A stretch of DNA of 19,420 bases from JACCXJ01 sp052387115 (GTDB taxonomy: Bacteria; Pseudomonadota; Gammaproteobacteria; JACCXJ01): the NCBI GenBank assembly GCA_052387115.1, contig JBQTJM010000145.1, forward strand, positions 1 through 19,420, given 5' to 3'. Shown in pieces: positions 1 through 6,694 of the stretch (its first letter is position 1; every line of letters begins with the position of its first letter). The position numbers were made by a program, and so were the translations under genes. Under the pieces are notes generated by a model. It was given only the letters and a program-made list of their open reading frames with translations, did no database searches and was not told the origin of the DNA.

Positions 1-2100
1 GGCGTGGCGGATCGTCACCGGCTTCGTCAGCTCGATGAGGTCCAATAGGACCTCCGCGGTCTCATGGAGAAGCGGTGCGCCGAGATCCACCTCGTCTTTG
101 CTGTCCTTACGCGCCGCGCTGTCCTTCCGTACCGCACTGTCCTTCACGGAGGTCGGACCCCCGGCGAAGGCCAGGCGCAGCTGCTTTTCGAGCTCGGCAC
201 GCATCCCCTCCCAGGCGCTCCGCTCGGCGCGACGTTTGTCTTCCGCCAGAGTGACTCGGTTCCGTTCTTCTATCTGCTGCGCATGCTCCGCTTGCTCGGT
301 GAGGAGCTTGAAGATCGGGGAGCTTGCCAGCCGCTGCTGGTGACGCGTGCGCAGATCAAAGAGGGTACGCTGCGGCACCCCCACTGCGGGGACGTACTCC
401 GCGGGATCGACGCGATCCCAGGGCAAGGCGTGCTCCAGCCCGCGCTCCCCCTGATCGGACGACTGCAGGGACGTCGGAAAGGTGACGTCCGGTTCTATGC
501 CTCGGTGCTGGGTGCTGGCGCCGTTGACCCTGAAGAACTGGGCCACGGTCGCCTTGATCTGGCCAAGGTTTCCGCGGCGCCGGCGGCCCAGACTGTCGAG
601 GTCGATGAGGTTTTGCACGGTGCCCTTTCCAAAGGTCGGTTCGCCGACGATGAGCCCGCGCCGGTAATCCTGGATCGCGCCGGCGAAGATCTCCGACGCC
701 GACGCGCTCTGCCGGTCCACCAGGACCGCGAGCGGTCCGCCGTAGGCGATCTCCGGATCGTTGTCTTCGTTGATATCGAGATCGCCATCGGCATCACGCA
801 CCTGTACGATCGGCCCTTCCTCGATGAAGAGACCGGTCAGCTCATTGGCCTCCAATAACGATCCGCCCCCGTTGCCTCGCAAGTCGATGACGATGCCCTG
901 CGCGCCGTCGCGAATCAGCTCACCCATCAGTTGGCGCACGTCGCGTGTCGTGCTCCGGTAGTGACGGTCCCCGCGCGCCCGGGCCTCGAAGTCGATGTAA
1001 AAGGCCGGGAGCTTGATCACGCCGATCTTTCTGATCGAACCCGACCGGCCGACCTCTATCATCGACTTCTTGGCGGCCTGGTCCTCGAGCTTGATGGTGT
1101 CGCGCGTCAGAGTGATGGTCGTGGCCCCGGCCTCCGGCGCGCTGCCCTTCGGGATGATCCGCAGCCGGACCACGGTGCCTCTCTTCCCCCGGATGAGGTC
1201 CACGACTTTGTCCAGCCGCCATCCGATGACGTCCACCGCTTCCCCTTGCCGGCCCTCGCCCACGCCCACGATGCGGTCGTCGTCGTGCAGCTTACCGCTC
1301 TGGTCGGCCGGACCGCCGGGAACCACCTGCTGCACCACGGTGTATCCGTTTTCGCTGCGTAGCACCGCGCCGATGCCTTGGAGCGACAAGCTCATCCGGA
1401 TGCGGAAGTCCTCGGAGCTGCGCGGAGAGAAATAGGCCGTGTGCGGCTCGATGGACAAGGCGTAGGCGTTGATGAAGATGTCGAAGACGTCGTCGGCATT
1501 GAGCTGATAGGTCTGCTGGACGAGGCCGGCGTAGCGATCGGTGAGGGTCTTGGTGGTCTCCGCCGGGTCTTTCCCCGCGACGCGCAACTCCAGGACATCG
1601 TTTTTTACCCGTTTCCGCCACAGTTCGTCGAGCTCGGCGCGGTTCGCGGGCCACGGCGCCTTGCTGCGGTCGATGACGTGGTCTTCGTCTACGCCGAAGT
1701 CGAATGGCTGCCGCAGTAGCGTCTTGGCGTAGGTCATGCGCTCGTCGAGACGCCGGCGGAACACCTTGAAGATCTCGAAGGCCGGACCGATCTCGCCCTC
1801 GCGCAAGGCCTCATCGAGGCGATCCCGATGGACGGAGAAGGCCTGCAGGTCTTGCTCCAAGAAGTAGCTGCGATTGGGGTCGAGGGTCTCGATGTAGCGC
1901 TTGAGCACCTCGGCCGAGAGCGCGTCGCTGAACGGGACCTTCTTGTAGTGATAGGTCGACAGGTAGCCGGCGATCAGGATCGTGGCAAACCGGTGCTGGG
2001 GGCCCGCCGCCAGATCATCGTCGCCTACCCGCGGGTAGCCGGCCCAAGCCCCGGCGCACAGAAAGGCTAGCGCCGCGCAGTACCACCGTAAGTATTTCAT
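1..2100 (-). CDS. prc: Tail-specific (carboxy-terminal processing) protease, S41 family; C-terminus cut by window edge
   Basis: Periplasmic serine protease that degrades or trims proteins from their C-terminal tails. I translated the reverse strand; the frame stays open for 700 codons to the window edge, so the stop lies outside. Residues 1-20 form a signal peptide ending in AGAWA. The family's N-terminal helical domain follows (for example ETLDPNRSYF around residues 71-80 and TAYFSPRSSEDF near 221). A PDZ region spans about 240-330. The protease core has IDLRGNGGGSL (about 405-415), SASASEIF with probable nucleophile Ser467, and FGKGTVQ with probable Lys492. The Ser-Lys spacing of 25 matches E. 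coli Prc (S452/K477). E. coli Prc has 682 residues, so little should be missing. The start is ATG at 2100, chosen for the signal peptide. Its Shine-Dalgarno is placed oddly (see the repeat at 2090-2111). It lies downstream of tRNA-Gln on the same strand. Confidence 0.95.
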   Translation of the reverse strand, partial: MKYLRWYCAALAFLCAGAWAGYPRVGDDDLAAGPQHRFATILIAGYLSTYHYKKVPFSDALSAEVLKRYIETLDPNRSYFLEQDLQAFSVHRDRLDEALREGEIGPAFEIFKVFRRRLDERMTYAKTLLRQPFDFGVDEDHVIDRSKAPWPANRAELDELWRKRVKNDVLELRVAGKDPAETTKTLTDRYAGLVQQTYQLNADDVFDIFINAYALSIEPHTAYFSPRSSEDFRIRMSLSLQGIGAVLRSENGYTVVQQVVPGGPADQSGKLHDDDRIVGVGEGRQGEAVDVIGWRLDKVVDLIRGKRGTVVRLRIIPKGSAPEAGATTITLTRDTIKLEDQAAKKSMIEVGRSGSIRKIGVIKLPAFYIDFEARARGDRHYRSTTRDVRQLMGELIRDGAQGIVIDLRGNGGGSLLEANELTGLFIEEGPIVQVRDADGDLDINEDNDPEIAYGGPLAVLVDRQSASASEIFAGAIQDYRRGLIVGEPTFGKGTVQNLIDLDSLGRRRRGNLGQIKATVAQFFRVNGASTQHRGIEPDVTFPTSLQSSDQGERGLEHALPWDRVDPAEYVPAVGVPQRTLFDLRTRHQQRLASSPIFKLLTEQAEHAQQIEERNRVTLAEDKRRAERSAWEGMRAELEKQLRLAFAGGPTSVKDSAVRKDSAARKDSKDEVDLGAPLLHETAEVLLDLIELTKPVTIRHA

Positions 2101-2111
2101 AAGTATTTCAT
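2090..2111 (-). repeat. 11-bp perfect tandem duplication of the prc start region, creating an overlapping mini-ORF
   Basis: On the minus strand ATGAAATACTT occurs twice in direct succession (2111-2101 and 2100-2090). The second ATG starts prc. The first opens a four-codon frame (M-K-Y-L) whose TGA overlaps the prc start as ATGA. A GAGGGG Shine-Dalgarno (2123-2118) lies 6 nt from the first ATG but 17 nt from the prc ATG. prc may therefore be translated by reinitiation after the mini-ORF. The repeat and the spacing are seen directly; the coupling is inferred. Confidence 0.7.
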
Positions 2112-2278
2112 ACGCCACCCCTCGGGATGAGGTCGGGTCCTCGCCGCGACTAAACAGAGAGGCAAAGCACATGCCCGGCAAGGGATCTGTTCTCTGGTCA
2201 TGACGGCTAGGCCCGCCGCTAGAATCGCGGGGGCGGACAGCCATCATGCACCCCGTCGAGCGCGACCCGCCATACGTT

Positions 2279-2352
2279 TGGCTGGGGGACCTGGATTCGA
2301 ACCAGGGTTGACGGAGTCAGAGTCCGTAGTCCTACCGCTAGACGATCCCCCA
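2279..2352 (-). tRNA. tRNA-Gln (anticodon CTG), CCA encoded
   Basis: The reverse strand folds as a complete cloverleaf. The acceptor TGGGGGA pairs with TCCCCCA, followed by discriminator G and an encoded CCA (2281-2279). The anticodon stem ACGGA/TCCGT encloses the loop CTCTGAC with anticodon CTG, which reads CAG (Gln). The T arm is CCTGG-TTCGAAT-CCAGG. The acceptor and T arm resemble E. coli tRNA-Gln. It sits 55 bp downstream of rpsI on the same strand and may be cut out of the ribosomal-protein transcript. Confidence 0.95.
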
Positions 2353-2356
2353 AGTT

Positions 2357-2369
2357 CCTCCACTGGAGG
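2357..2369 (-). other. Small palindrome between rpsI and tRNA-Gln
   Basis: CCTCC-ACT-GGAGG forms a short perfect inverted repeat (six bases each side of one central base at DNA level). It lies just 5' of the tRNA. There is no T-tract, so it is a weak candidate for a processing or termination signal. Confidence 0.25.
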
Positions 2370-2407
2370 CGGCCGGGATAGGCGCGCACCCGGCGTCCCG
2401 CCAGGCG

Positions 2408-2800
2408 TTATCGCTTGGAGTACTGCGGCCGCTTGCGAGCCTTGTGCAGCCCGACCTTCTTGCGCTCGACCTGGCGGGCATCGCGGGTCACCAGACCGGC
2501 GCGCCGTAGGACGCCCTTGAGCCCTTCGTCGTAGGCGATGAGCACGCGGGTGATACCGTGTCGCACCGCCCCGGCCTGGCCGGAGATACCGCCGCCGCTG
2601 ACGGTGACGTGGAAGTCGAACTTCCCGTCGAGGTCGGTGGCCTGCAAGGGCTGTCGTACGATCATCCGCGCGGTCTCTCGCCCGAAGTAGGCCTCCAGGC
2701 TGCGCCGGTTGATCATGATCGACCCTTGGCCGCGCCGGCAAAATACCCGCGCCGTCGCGTTCTTGCGCCGCCCTACGGCCTGATAGACCGACTCGGCCAT
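2408..2800 (-). CDS. rpsI: 30S ribosomal protein S9
   Basis: Small-subunit protein S9, whose basic C-terminal tail reaches the P-site tRNA. From ATG 2800 the product has 130 residues, the family's usual length. It begins MAESVYQAVGRRKNATARVF, contains the conserved SGGGISGQAGAVRHG segment, and ends in the basic tail KARKRPQYSKR. It follows rplM, the standard rplM-rpsI operon. The frame is open further upstream, through an ATG at 2845 to a TTG at 2863 that overlaps the rplM stop. Starting at the TTG would add 21 residues rich in SES repeats. I prefer 2800 by homology, although no clear Shine-Dalgarno precedes it. Confidence 0.96.
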   Translation of the reverse strand: MAESVYQAVGRRKNATARVFCRRGQGSIMINRRSLEAYFGRETARMIVRQPLQATDLDGKFDFHVTVSGGGISGQAGAVRHGITRVLIAYDEGLKGVLRRAGLVTRDARQVERKKVGLHKARKRPQYSKR

Positions 2801-2802
2801 TC

Positions 2803-2857
2803 GGGATTCTGATAGCCGCGATTCTGACACTGGGGATACCGTCATCTGGGATTCTGA
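2803..2857. repeat. Degenerate 15-bp tandem repeat in the rplM-rpsI spacer
   Basis: The plus-strand motif GGGATTCTGA or a close variant starts at 2803, 2818 and 2848, with a degraded copy at 2833. This gives a strict 15-bp period filling the spacer between the rplM stop and the rpsI ATG. Read in the rpsI frame it encodes pentapeptides such as SESRL, SESRM and SESQM. It is either an untranslated spacer or an N-terminal extension of S9. Confidence 0.6.
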
Positions 2858-2859
2858 CC

Positions 2860-3291
2860 TCAAGTCAGTTGTAGCGCCTGGGGTTGTTGAGCGCTGTGGC
2901 TGTGCGTAGCGCCGGGGAAGACCTTGAGCTTGCGATACATGGCGCGTCCCAGAGGACCCTTGGGCAACATGCCCTTGACGGCCCTCTCGATTATCCTGTG
3001 CGGCGCCTTGGCGAGTAGCTCCTCGAAGCGCGCTTCCTTGAGGCCGCCGGGATAGCCCGAATGCGAATAATAAATCTTGGCGTGCGCCTTGTTGCCGGTG
3101 ACTCTCACCTTGGTGGCATTGACGACCACGATATAATCACCGGTGTCGATGTGGGGTGTGTACTCGGGCTTGTGTTTGCCGCGCAAGCGCTTGGCGATCT
3201 CGCTCGCGAGCCGTCCCAGGACCTGACCCTCTGCATCGACCACGTACCAGTGGTGGGTGACGGTATCGGGTTTGGCTACGAAGGTCTTCAT
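2860..3291 (-). CDS. rplM: 50S ribosomal protein L13
   Basis: Early-assembling large-subunit protein L13. The 143-residue product matches the E. coli protein (142 aa) along its whole length. It starts MKTFVAKPDTVTHHWYVVDA, has RLASEIAKRLRGKHKPEYTP and HIDTGDYIVVVNA, and ends with the diagnostic VKGMLPKGPLGRAMYRKLKV and HSAQQPQ. It is the first gene of the rplM-rpsI unit; its TGA overlaps a TTG in the rpsI frame. In E. coli this operon is autoregulated by L13 on the leader mRNA. I could not define an equivalent site here. Confidence 0.97.
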   Translation of the reverse strand: MKTFVAKPDTVTHHWYVVDAEGQVLGRLASEIAKRLRGKHKPEYTPHIDTGDYIVVVNATKVRVTGNKAHAKIYYSHSGYPGGLKEARFEELLAKAPHRIIERAVKGMLPKGPLGRAMYRKLKVFPGATHSHSAQQPQALQLT

Positions 3292-3300
3292 AACTGCGAC

Positions 3301-3330
3301 ATTCTATCAAAAGCGGGCGCCATCTATCAA
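3301..3330 (-). promoter_or_regulatory. Candidate sigma70-type promoter for rplM-rpsI
   Basis: On the minus strand a -35-like TTGATA (3330-3325) is followed after 18 nt by a -10-like TAGAAT (3306-3301). Each matches consensus at 5 of 6 positions. The predicted start would lie only a few bases before the rplM ATG at 3291, an unusually short leader. The real promoter may therefore be further upstream. Confidence 0.35.
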
Positions 3331-3335
3331 AAGCG
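3303..3335. repeat. 13-bp direct repeat, period 20 bp, upstream of rplM
   Basis: TCTATCAAAAGCG occurs at 3303-3315 and 3323-3335. The repeats contain the TTGATAG promoter-like bases on the minus strand, so the duplication copies part of the candidate rplM promoter. Confidence 0.7.
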
Positions 3336-3349
3336 CGGCATCGTGGGCA

Positions 3350-3384
3350 GGGACCAGTGCTGTCAAGTGACGGTCCCCGGGACC
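3350..3384 (+). promoter_or_regulatory. Alternating inverted repeats in the rplM/coq7 divergent spacer
   Basis: GGGACC (3350-3355), GGTCCC (3372-3377) and GGGACC (3379-3384) allow the central arm to pair with either neighbour. The right-hand pair is a perfect palindrome around a single C. It lies between two divergent genes and may be an operator or an RNA switch. No factor can be assigned. Confidence 0.3.
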
Positions 3385-3430
3385 CGCGGGCCGGTCGATC
3401 CGATGGCGTGGGTCGGCAGCGGCCGCTTTT

Positions 3431-3451
3431 GGGCGCCCACGAGGGGCGCCC
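3431..3451. repeat. GGGCGCCC palindromic repeat pair (REP-like)
   Basis: Two copies of the self-palindromic GGGCGCCC (3431-3438, 3444-3451) are separated by ACGAG, giving an 8-bp hairpin. The GC-rich paired-palindrome form is typical of dispersed intergenic repeats. It sits immediately upstream of coq7. Confidence 0.45.
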
Positions 3452-3462
3452 CTACGTGGTGC

Positions 3463-3468
3463 TACAAT
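3463..3468 (+). promoter_or_regulatory. Candidate -10 element of coq7 (possible leaderless start)
   Basis: TACAAT (5/6 to consensus) ends 6 nt before the coq7 ATG at 3475, so transcription could begin at the start codon itself. No good -35 was found and no Shine-Dalgarno precedes the ATG. Confidence 0.35.
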
Positions 3469-3474
3469 CGAGTG

Positions 3475-4137
3475 ATGACGGGGACGACTCGCGTGGCCGA
3501 ACGGCACTACACCCCCCTCGATGCGCTGATCGTCAATCTAGACAAGGGCGTGCGCACGGTCTTCGGCCAGCCCCCGCGCGGCGGCAGGCCGAGGCCCGGC
3601 CAGGGCGCCCCCGACAACGATGCCCCGGAAGCGGATCGGCGCGTGTCGGTGGGGCTCATGCGGGTCAACCACGCGGGTGAAGTGGCGGCCCAGGCCCTTT
3701 ACCATGGGCAAGCCATCACAGCCCGCGACCCCATGGTGCGTGATCGGATGGGGGAGGCCGCGGCCGAAGAGAACGATCACCTGTCCTGGTGTGAGGCGCG
3801 GCTGGAAGAGCTTGGCGGCCACACCAGTTATCTATGCCCGCTGTGGTATCTGGGCTCATTTACGTTCGGCATCCTGGCGGGCTGGGCCGGCGATCGCTTC
3901 AGCCTCGGCTTCGTGGCCGAGACCGAGCGACAGGTTGTGGCCCATCTCGAGGGTCATATGGCACGCCTGCCGCCAGGGGATATCCGCAGCCGCGGTGTCA
4001 TCGAGCAGATGAAGAAAGACGAGTCCCATCACGCCACGCTCGCCGTGGACAGCGGCGCGGTCGATCTACCTGTTCATATCAAGGGCTTGATGCGCATGAG
4101 CGCCAAGGTGATGACGACCACGGCCTATTGGGTCTAG
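3475..4137 (+). CDS. coq7: 3-demethoxyubiquinol 3-hydroxylase (Coq7, di-iron)
   Basis: Membrane-associated di-iron monooxygenase that carries out the penultimate hydroxylation of ubiquinone biosynthesis. From ATG 3475 the product has 220 residues (P. aeruginosa Coq7 about 215). It opens with the family's ERHYTPLDALI pattern. The expected iron ligands are visible: Glu69 in NHAGEV, Glu99 and His102 in EENDH, Glu151 in ETERQV, and Glu183 and His186 in DESHH. The ending KVMTTTAYWV is also typical. The frame stays open upstream antisense to rplM, but homology and the rplM location rule that out. It is a single gene between divergent rplM and convergent yggT. Confidence 0.94.
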   Translation: MTGTTRVAERHYTPLDALIVNLDKGVRTVFGQPPRGGRPRPGQGAPDNDAPEADRRVSVGLMRVNHAGEVAAQALYHGQAITARDPMVRDRMGEAAAEENDHLSWCEARLEELGGHTSYLCPLWYLGSFTFGILAGWAGDRFSLGFVAETERQVVAHLEGHMARLPPGDIRSRGVIEQMKKDESHHATLAVDSGAVDLPVHIKGLMRMSAKVMTTTAYWV

Positions 4138-4147
4138 AAGCTAGACC
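4131..4147 (+). terminator. Hairpin spanning the coq7 stop codon
   Basis: GGTCTAG-AAG-CTAGACC is a perfect 7-bp stem with a 3-nt loop, and the coq7 TAG lies inside the 5' arm. There is no U-tract, so it is a weak terminator or a 3'-end stabiliser. It lies in the 85-bp convergent gap between coq7 and yggT. Confidence 0.3.
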
Positions 4148-4222
4148 GGCGGCTCATTCCGGGTCGCAGCCCTTCCTGTCCCCCACGCCCCCGGCTGCAC
4201 CCGTAACCATAGCTCCAGGCGT

Positions 4223-4819
4223 TCATCCACCGCCGACACCCGCTCGCAGGAGACTGCCGGCCAGGTCGCTCAGGGGGGCGACGGCGAGCATCAGGATGAG
4301 CTGCAACAGGATGATCACGACGATCGGCGAGAGATCCAGGCCCGCGATGGGAGGCAGGAGCCTCCGTGCGGGGCGCAGCAGGGGTTCGGACAGGGTGTCG
4401 AGCAGGGTGCTCACGGGGCTGTACGCATCCGGCGCGATCCAACTGAGGAGGACCCGGATGAACACAGCGAACAGGAACACATAGACCGCGAGGTGCAGGA
4501 GACTCACCACGGCCAGCATGACGAGGGCCGGGAGGCCGGGCCGATAGCCCTGGATCCAGCTACTCAGCGAGGTTTCCACCACTTTGAGCAGGATCATGAG
4601 CAGGACGGCGGCCAGGTCCACACCGCCGAATCCGGGGACCCAGCGCCGCATCGGCCGCAGGACCGGCGTCGTCACCTTGACCACGAACTGGCAGACGGGG
4701 TTGTAGAAATCGGCACGCAGGAGCTGGAACAGAAACCTCAACATCACGGCCAGGATGTAGAGGTCGAAGACGGTTTCGACCAGGAAGACCCCGGCGTTCG
4801 AGAAGTACGAGTCGCCCAT
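4223..4819 (-). CDS. yggT: YggT family integral membrane protein
   Basis: Small inner-membrane protein of the YggT/Ycf19 type, with no firmly assigned function. The 198-residue product has four hydrophobic segments (roughly 9-31, 66-86, 97-127 and 159-186). It contains two copies of the YGGT repeat: DFYNPVCQFVVKVTTPVLRP, then DAYSPVSTLLDTLSEPLLRP, each followed by a hydrophobic helix. The start is ATG 4819, whose A is the last base of the proC TGA (TGATG), implying translational coupling. A GTG one codon upstream is possible. It is the last gene of yggS-proC-yggT, a common proteobacterial order. Confidence 0.9.
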   Translation of the reverse strand: MGDSYFSNAGVFLVETVFDLYILAVMLRFLFQLLRADFYNPVCQFVVKVTTPVLRPMRRWVPGFGGVDLAAVLLMILLKVVETSLSSWIQGYRPGLPALVMLAVVSLLHLAVYVFLFAVFIRVLLSWIAPDAYSPVSTLLDTLSEPLLRPARRLLPPIAGLDLSPIVVIILLQLILMLAVAPLSDLAGSLLRAGVGGG

Positions 4820-5649
4820 CACGACTCTCCCAGGCAGGCGGCCAGCTCTCTGGACCGGGCCTCGGCTGCCCGGAGCGCTTGGGTGACCATGGATTCGATG
4901 CCGCAGTCCCGGAATGTCTTGATTGCCTGCTCGGTAGTGCCTCCCGGCGAGGTGACTTGGGCGCGCAAGGCGGCCGCGGGGATCGCGCTTTCGAGCGCCA
5001 TCTTGGCGGCCCCGAAGGCGGTCTGGAGGGTCAGAAGCCGCGCGGACTCCGGGGCTAGCCCCATCGACACCCCGGCGCTTTCAATCAGTTCCATAAGCAG
5101 AAAGAAATAAGCGGGCCCACCGCCGGAAAGCGCCGTCACGGTGTCCATGAGCGCCTCGTCCTCGACCCATACCGTCGAGCCGACCGCCCGCAGAATGGAC
5201 TCGGCGCTATCGCGGTGGCCACGGCCCACGCTGCCGGCCTCCGCATACAAGGCCGCGGCGCCGCTTCGGACCAGCGCCGGGGTATTGGGCATGGCGCGGA
5301 CGATCGGAACCTCGGGCCCGATCCAACGACGGAGGACACGAGTCGAGAGGCCCGCCACGATAGACAGGACCAGCGGCCCTTGTGCGCGGAGCGTCTCCGC
5401 CACATCCTCCACCACGGCCCGCACCACCTGCGGTTTGACCGCGAGGATCACGACATCGGCCCCGGCGATGGTCGAACGGTTGTCGTTGCCGGTCCGGATG
5501 CCGAAACGCTCGCGGAGCACCTGCAGCCGTTCGGGGTCGGGGTCGGAGACCCGCAGGCGCTCGCACGGATGGCCGTCGCCGATAAGCCCTCCGACGAGAC
5601 AGCGCCCCATGTTTCCGCCGCCGATGAAGGCGAAGATTTGTTCTTTCAT
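4819..5649 (-). CDS. proC: Pyrroline-5-carboxylate reductase
   Basis: Cytosolic NAD(P)H-dependent enzyme that reduces 1-pyrroline-5-carboxylate to proline, the last step of proline synthesis. The 276-residue product is close to E. coli ProC (269). It shows the Rossmann motif FIGGGNMG at 8-15, AVKPQ near 70, MPNTPALVRSG at 110-120, SGGGPAYFF at 165-173 and the signature VTSPGGTTEQAI at 223-234. The start is ATG 5649. It lies 121 bp downstream of yggS and is coupled to yggT by TGATG overlap. Confidence 0.97.
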   Translation of the reverse strand: MKEQIFAFIGGGNMGRCLVGGLIGDGHPCERLRVSDPDPERLQVLRERFGIRTGNDNRSTIAGADVVILAVKPQVVRAVVEDVAETLRAQGPLVLSIVAGLSTRVLRRWIGPEVPIVRAMPNTPALVRSGAAALYAEAGSVGRGHRDSAESILRAVGSTVWVEDEALMDTVTALSGGGPAYFFLLMELIESAGVSMGLAPESARLLTLQTAFGAAKMALESAIPAAALRAQVTSPGGTTEQAIKTFRDCGIESMVTQALRAAEARSRELAACLGES

Positions 5650-5770
5650 GCAGAGCCCAAGTGCTTGTGCCGGAGCGGTTTCGGCACGCTCCCCCAGCCC
5701 CGGAAAGTGTATCAGCTATGCGTTGGCGAGTAATGCCGGGAGGCGCCGTTCCGATGTGCCCAGCGGCGGG

Positions 5771-6454
5771 TCACCGCGCGCGGAGTCCTCTCGGACCGAA
5801 CAGGGCCGTCCCGACGCGCACCAGAGTGGCACCTTCGAAGATGGCGGCCTCGAAGTCCTCCGAGGTGCCGATCGACAGGGTATCGAGGGCATGGCCCCGG
5901 CCGCGCAGATCGTAGAGTGCCGCGGCCAGGGCCCTGAAGCCGACGCGCTGCCCGTCGAAATCCCGGCCCGGGGCCGGCAAGGCCATGAGCCCTCGCAGTC
6001 GCAAGCGCGGGTAGCGGGCCACCGTTTCGGCCAAGGCCGGCAGATCGGTCAAGGCGACGCCGGACTTGCTCGGCTCGCCACTGATATCGACTTGGATGCA
6101 CACCTCGAGCGGAGGCAGGCCGGCCGGCCGGTGGGCGTCGAGCGCCGCCGCGACCTTATCGCGGTCGACGGTGTGCACGAAGGAGAAGTGCCGCGCGATG
6201 AGCTCGCTCTTGTTGGTCTGGACCCTGCCGATGAAGTGCCATTCCAAGAGCTGACCCTGTAAGGCGCTGATCTTGGGAAGTGCCTCTTGCAGGTAGTTTT
6301 CGCCGAACCGGCGTTGCCCGCCCCCCGCGAGTGACAGGATCTCCGCGACCGTACGGGCCTTGCTCACGGCGATCAAGCCGACCGATCCGCGCCGGCGCGA
6401 AGACCGCTCCTCGGCCGAGGCGATCCGGCTCAAGAGGTGTTTCAGCGCGTCCAC
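5771..6454 (-). CDS. yggS: YggS/PLPBP family pyridoxal phosphate homeostasis protein
   Basis: PLP-binding protein with an alanine-racemase-like barrel and no known catalytic activity; it buffers PLP and affects amino acid metabolism. The 227-residue product includes the PLP lysine in AVSK (Lys32), FGENYLQEAL at 50-59, WHFIGRVQTNKS at 72-83, and the phosphate-binding end SIGTSEDFEAAI (194-205) and VRVGTALFG (212-220). The start is GTG 6454, giving the usual length. It is the first gene of the yggS-proC-yggT group, divergent from pilT, as in Pseudomonas. Confidence 0.95.
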   Translation of the reverse strand: MDALKHLLSRIASAEERSSRRRGSVGLIAVSKARTVAEILSLAGGGQRRFGENYLQEALPKISALQGQLLEWHFIGRVQTNKSELIARHFSFVHTVDRDKVAAALDAHRPAGLPPLEVCIQVDISGEPSKSGVALTDLPALAETVARYPRLRLRGLMALPAPGRDFDGQRVGFRALAAALYDLRGRGHALDTLSIGTSEDFEAAIFEGATLVRVGTALFGPRGLRAR

Positions 6455-6694
6455 CGGCGGGGCCGCTACAGGGAGATCACCCGCCCGTCCCTGAAAACGG
6501 ACGGGGCGTAGCGATGATCGGCCGACCGGGGCGGCGGGCGCTCACCATATCGAAGAGGGCAGTGGTCCACTGCAAGAATTGCCTATCGGTGTCGATAGCG
6601 TCGGGGTTGCCGGCTGCGTCGGCCATGCGGCACGTTATCATAGATGGATGAGAGCAAGGGGGACAAGCCTCCTGGTGATACGAGGTGAGCGATC
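6455..6694. promoter_or_regulatory. Divergent yggS/pilT control region with three inverted repeats
   Basis: Three separate inverted repeats are present. CCCGTCC/GGACGGG lies at 6484-6490 and 6499-6505 with an 8-nt loop. GCAGTGG-T-CCACTGC (6559-6573) is a perfect 7-bp palindrome about one base. CTATCG-GTGT-CGATAG (6583-6598) is a perfect 6-bp repeat. A -10-like TATCAT at 6636-6641 faces pilT, without a convincing -35. A GAGGTGA Shine-Dalgarno (6682-6688) lies 6 nt before the pilT ATG. The palindromes look like operator sites; the regulator is unknown. Confidence 0.45.

Noticed and set aside
64..858. Long plus-strand open frame (264 codons) opposite prc
   Set aside because: It is antisense to clear Prc catalytic motifs; its composition is that of a reverse-strand shadow in GC-rich DNA.
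959..973. 14-base match AGTGACGGTCCCCG shared with 3366-3380
   Set aside because: The first copy is inside conserved prc coding sequence; probably chance in GC-rich DNA.
3061..3474. Upstream extension of coq7 by 138 codons
   Set aside because: It runs antisense through rplM and its divergent spacer; Coq7 homology begins near 3475.
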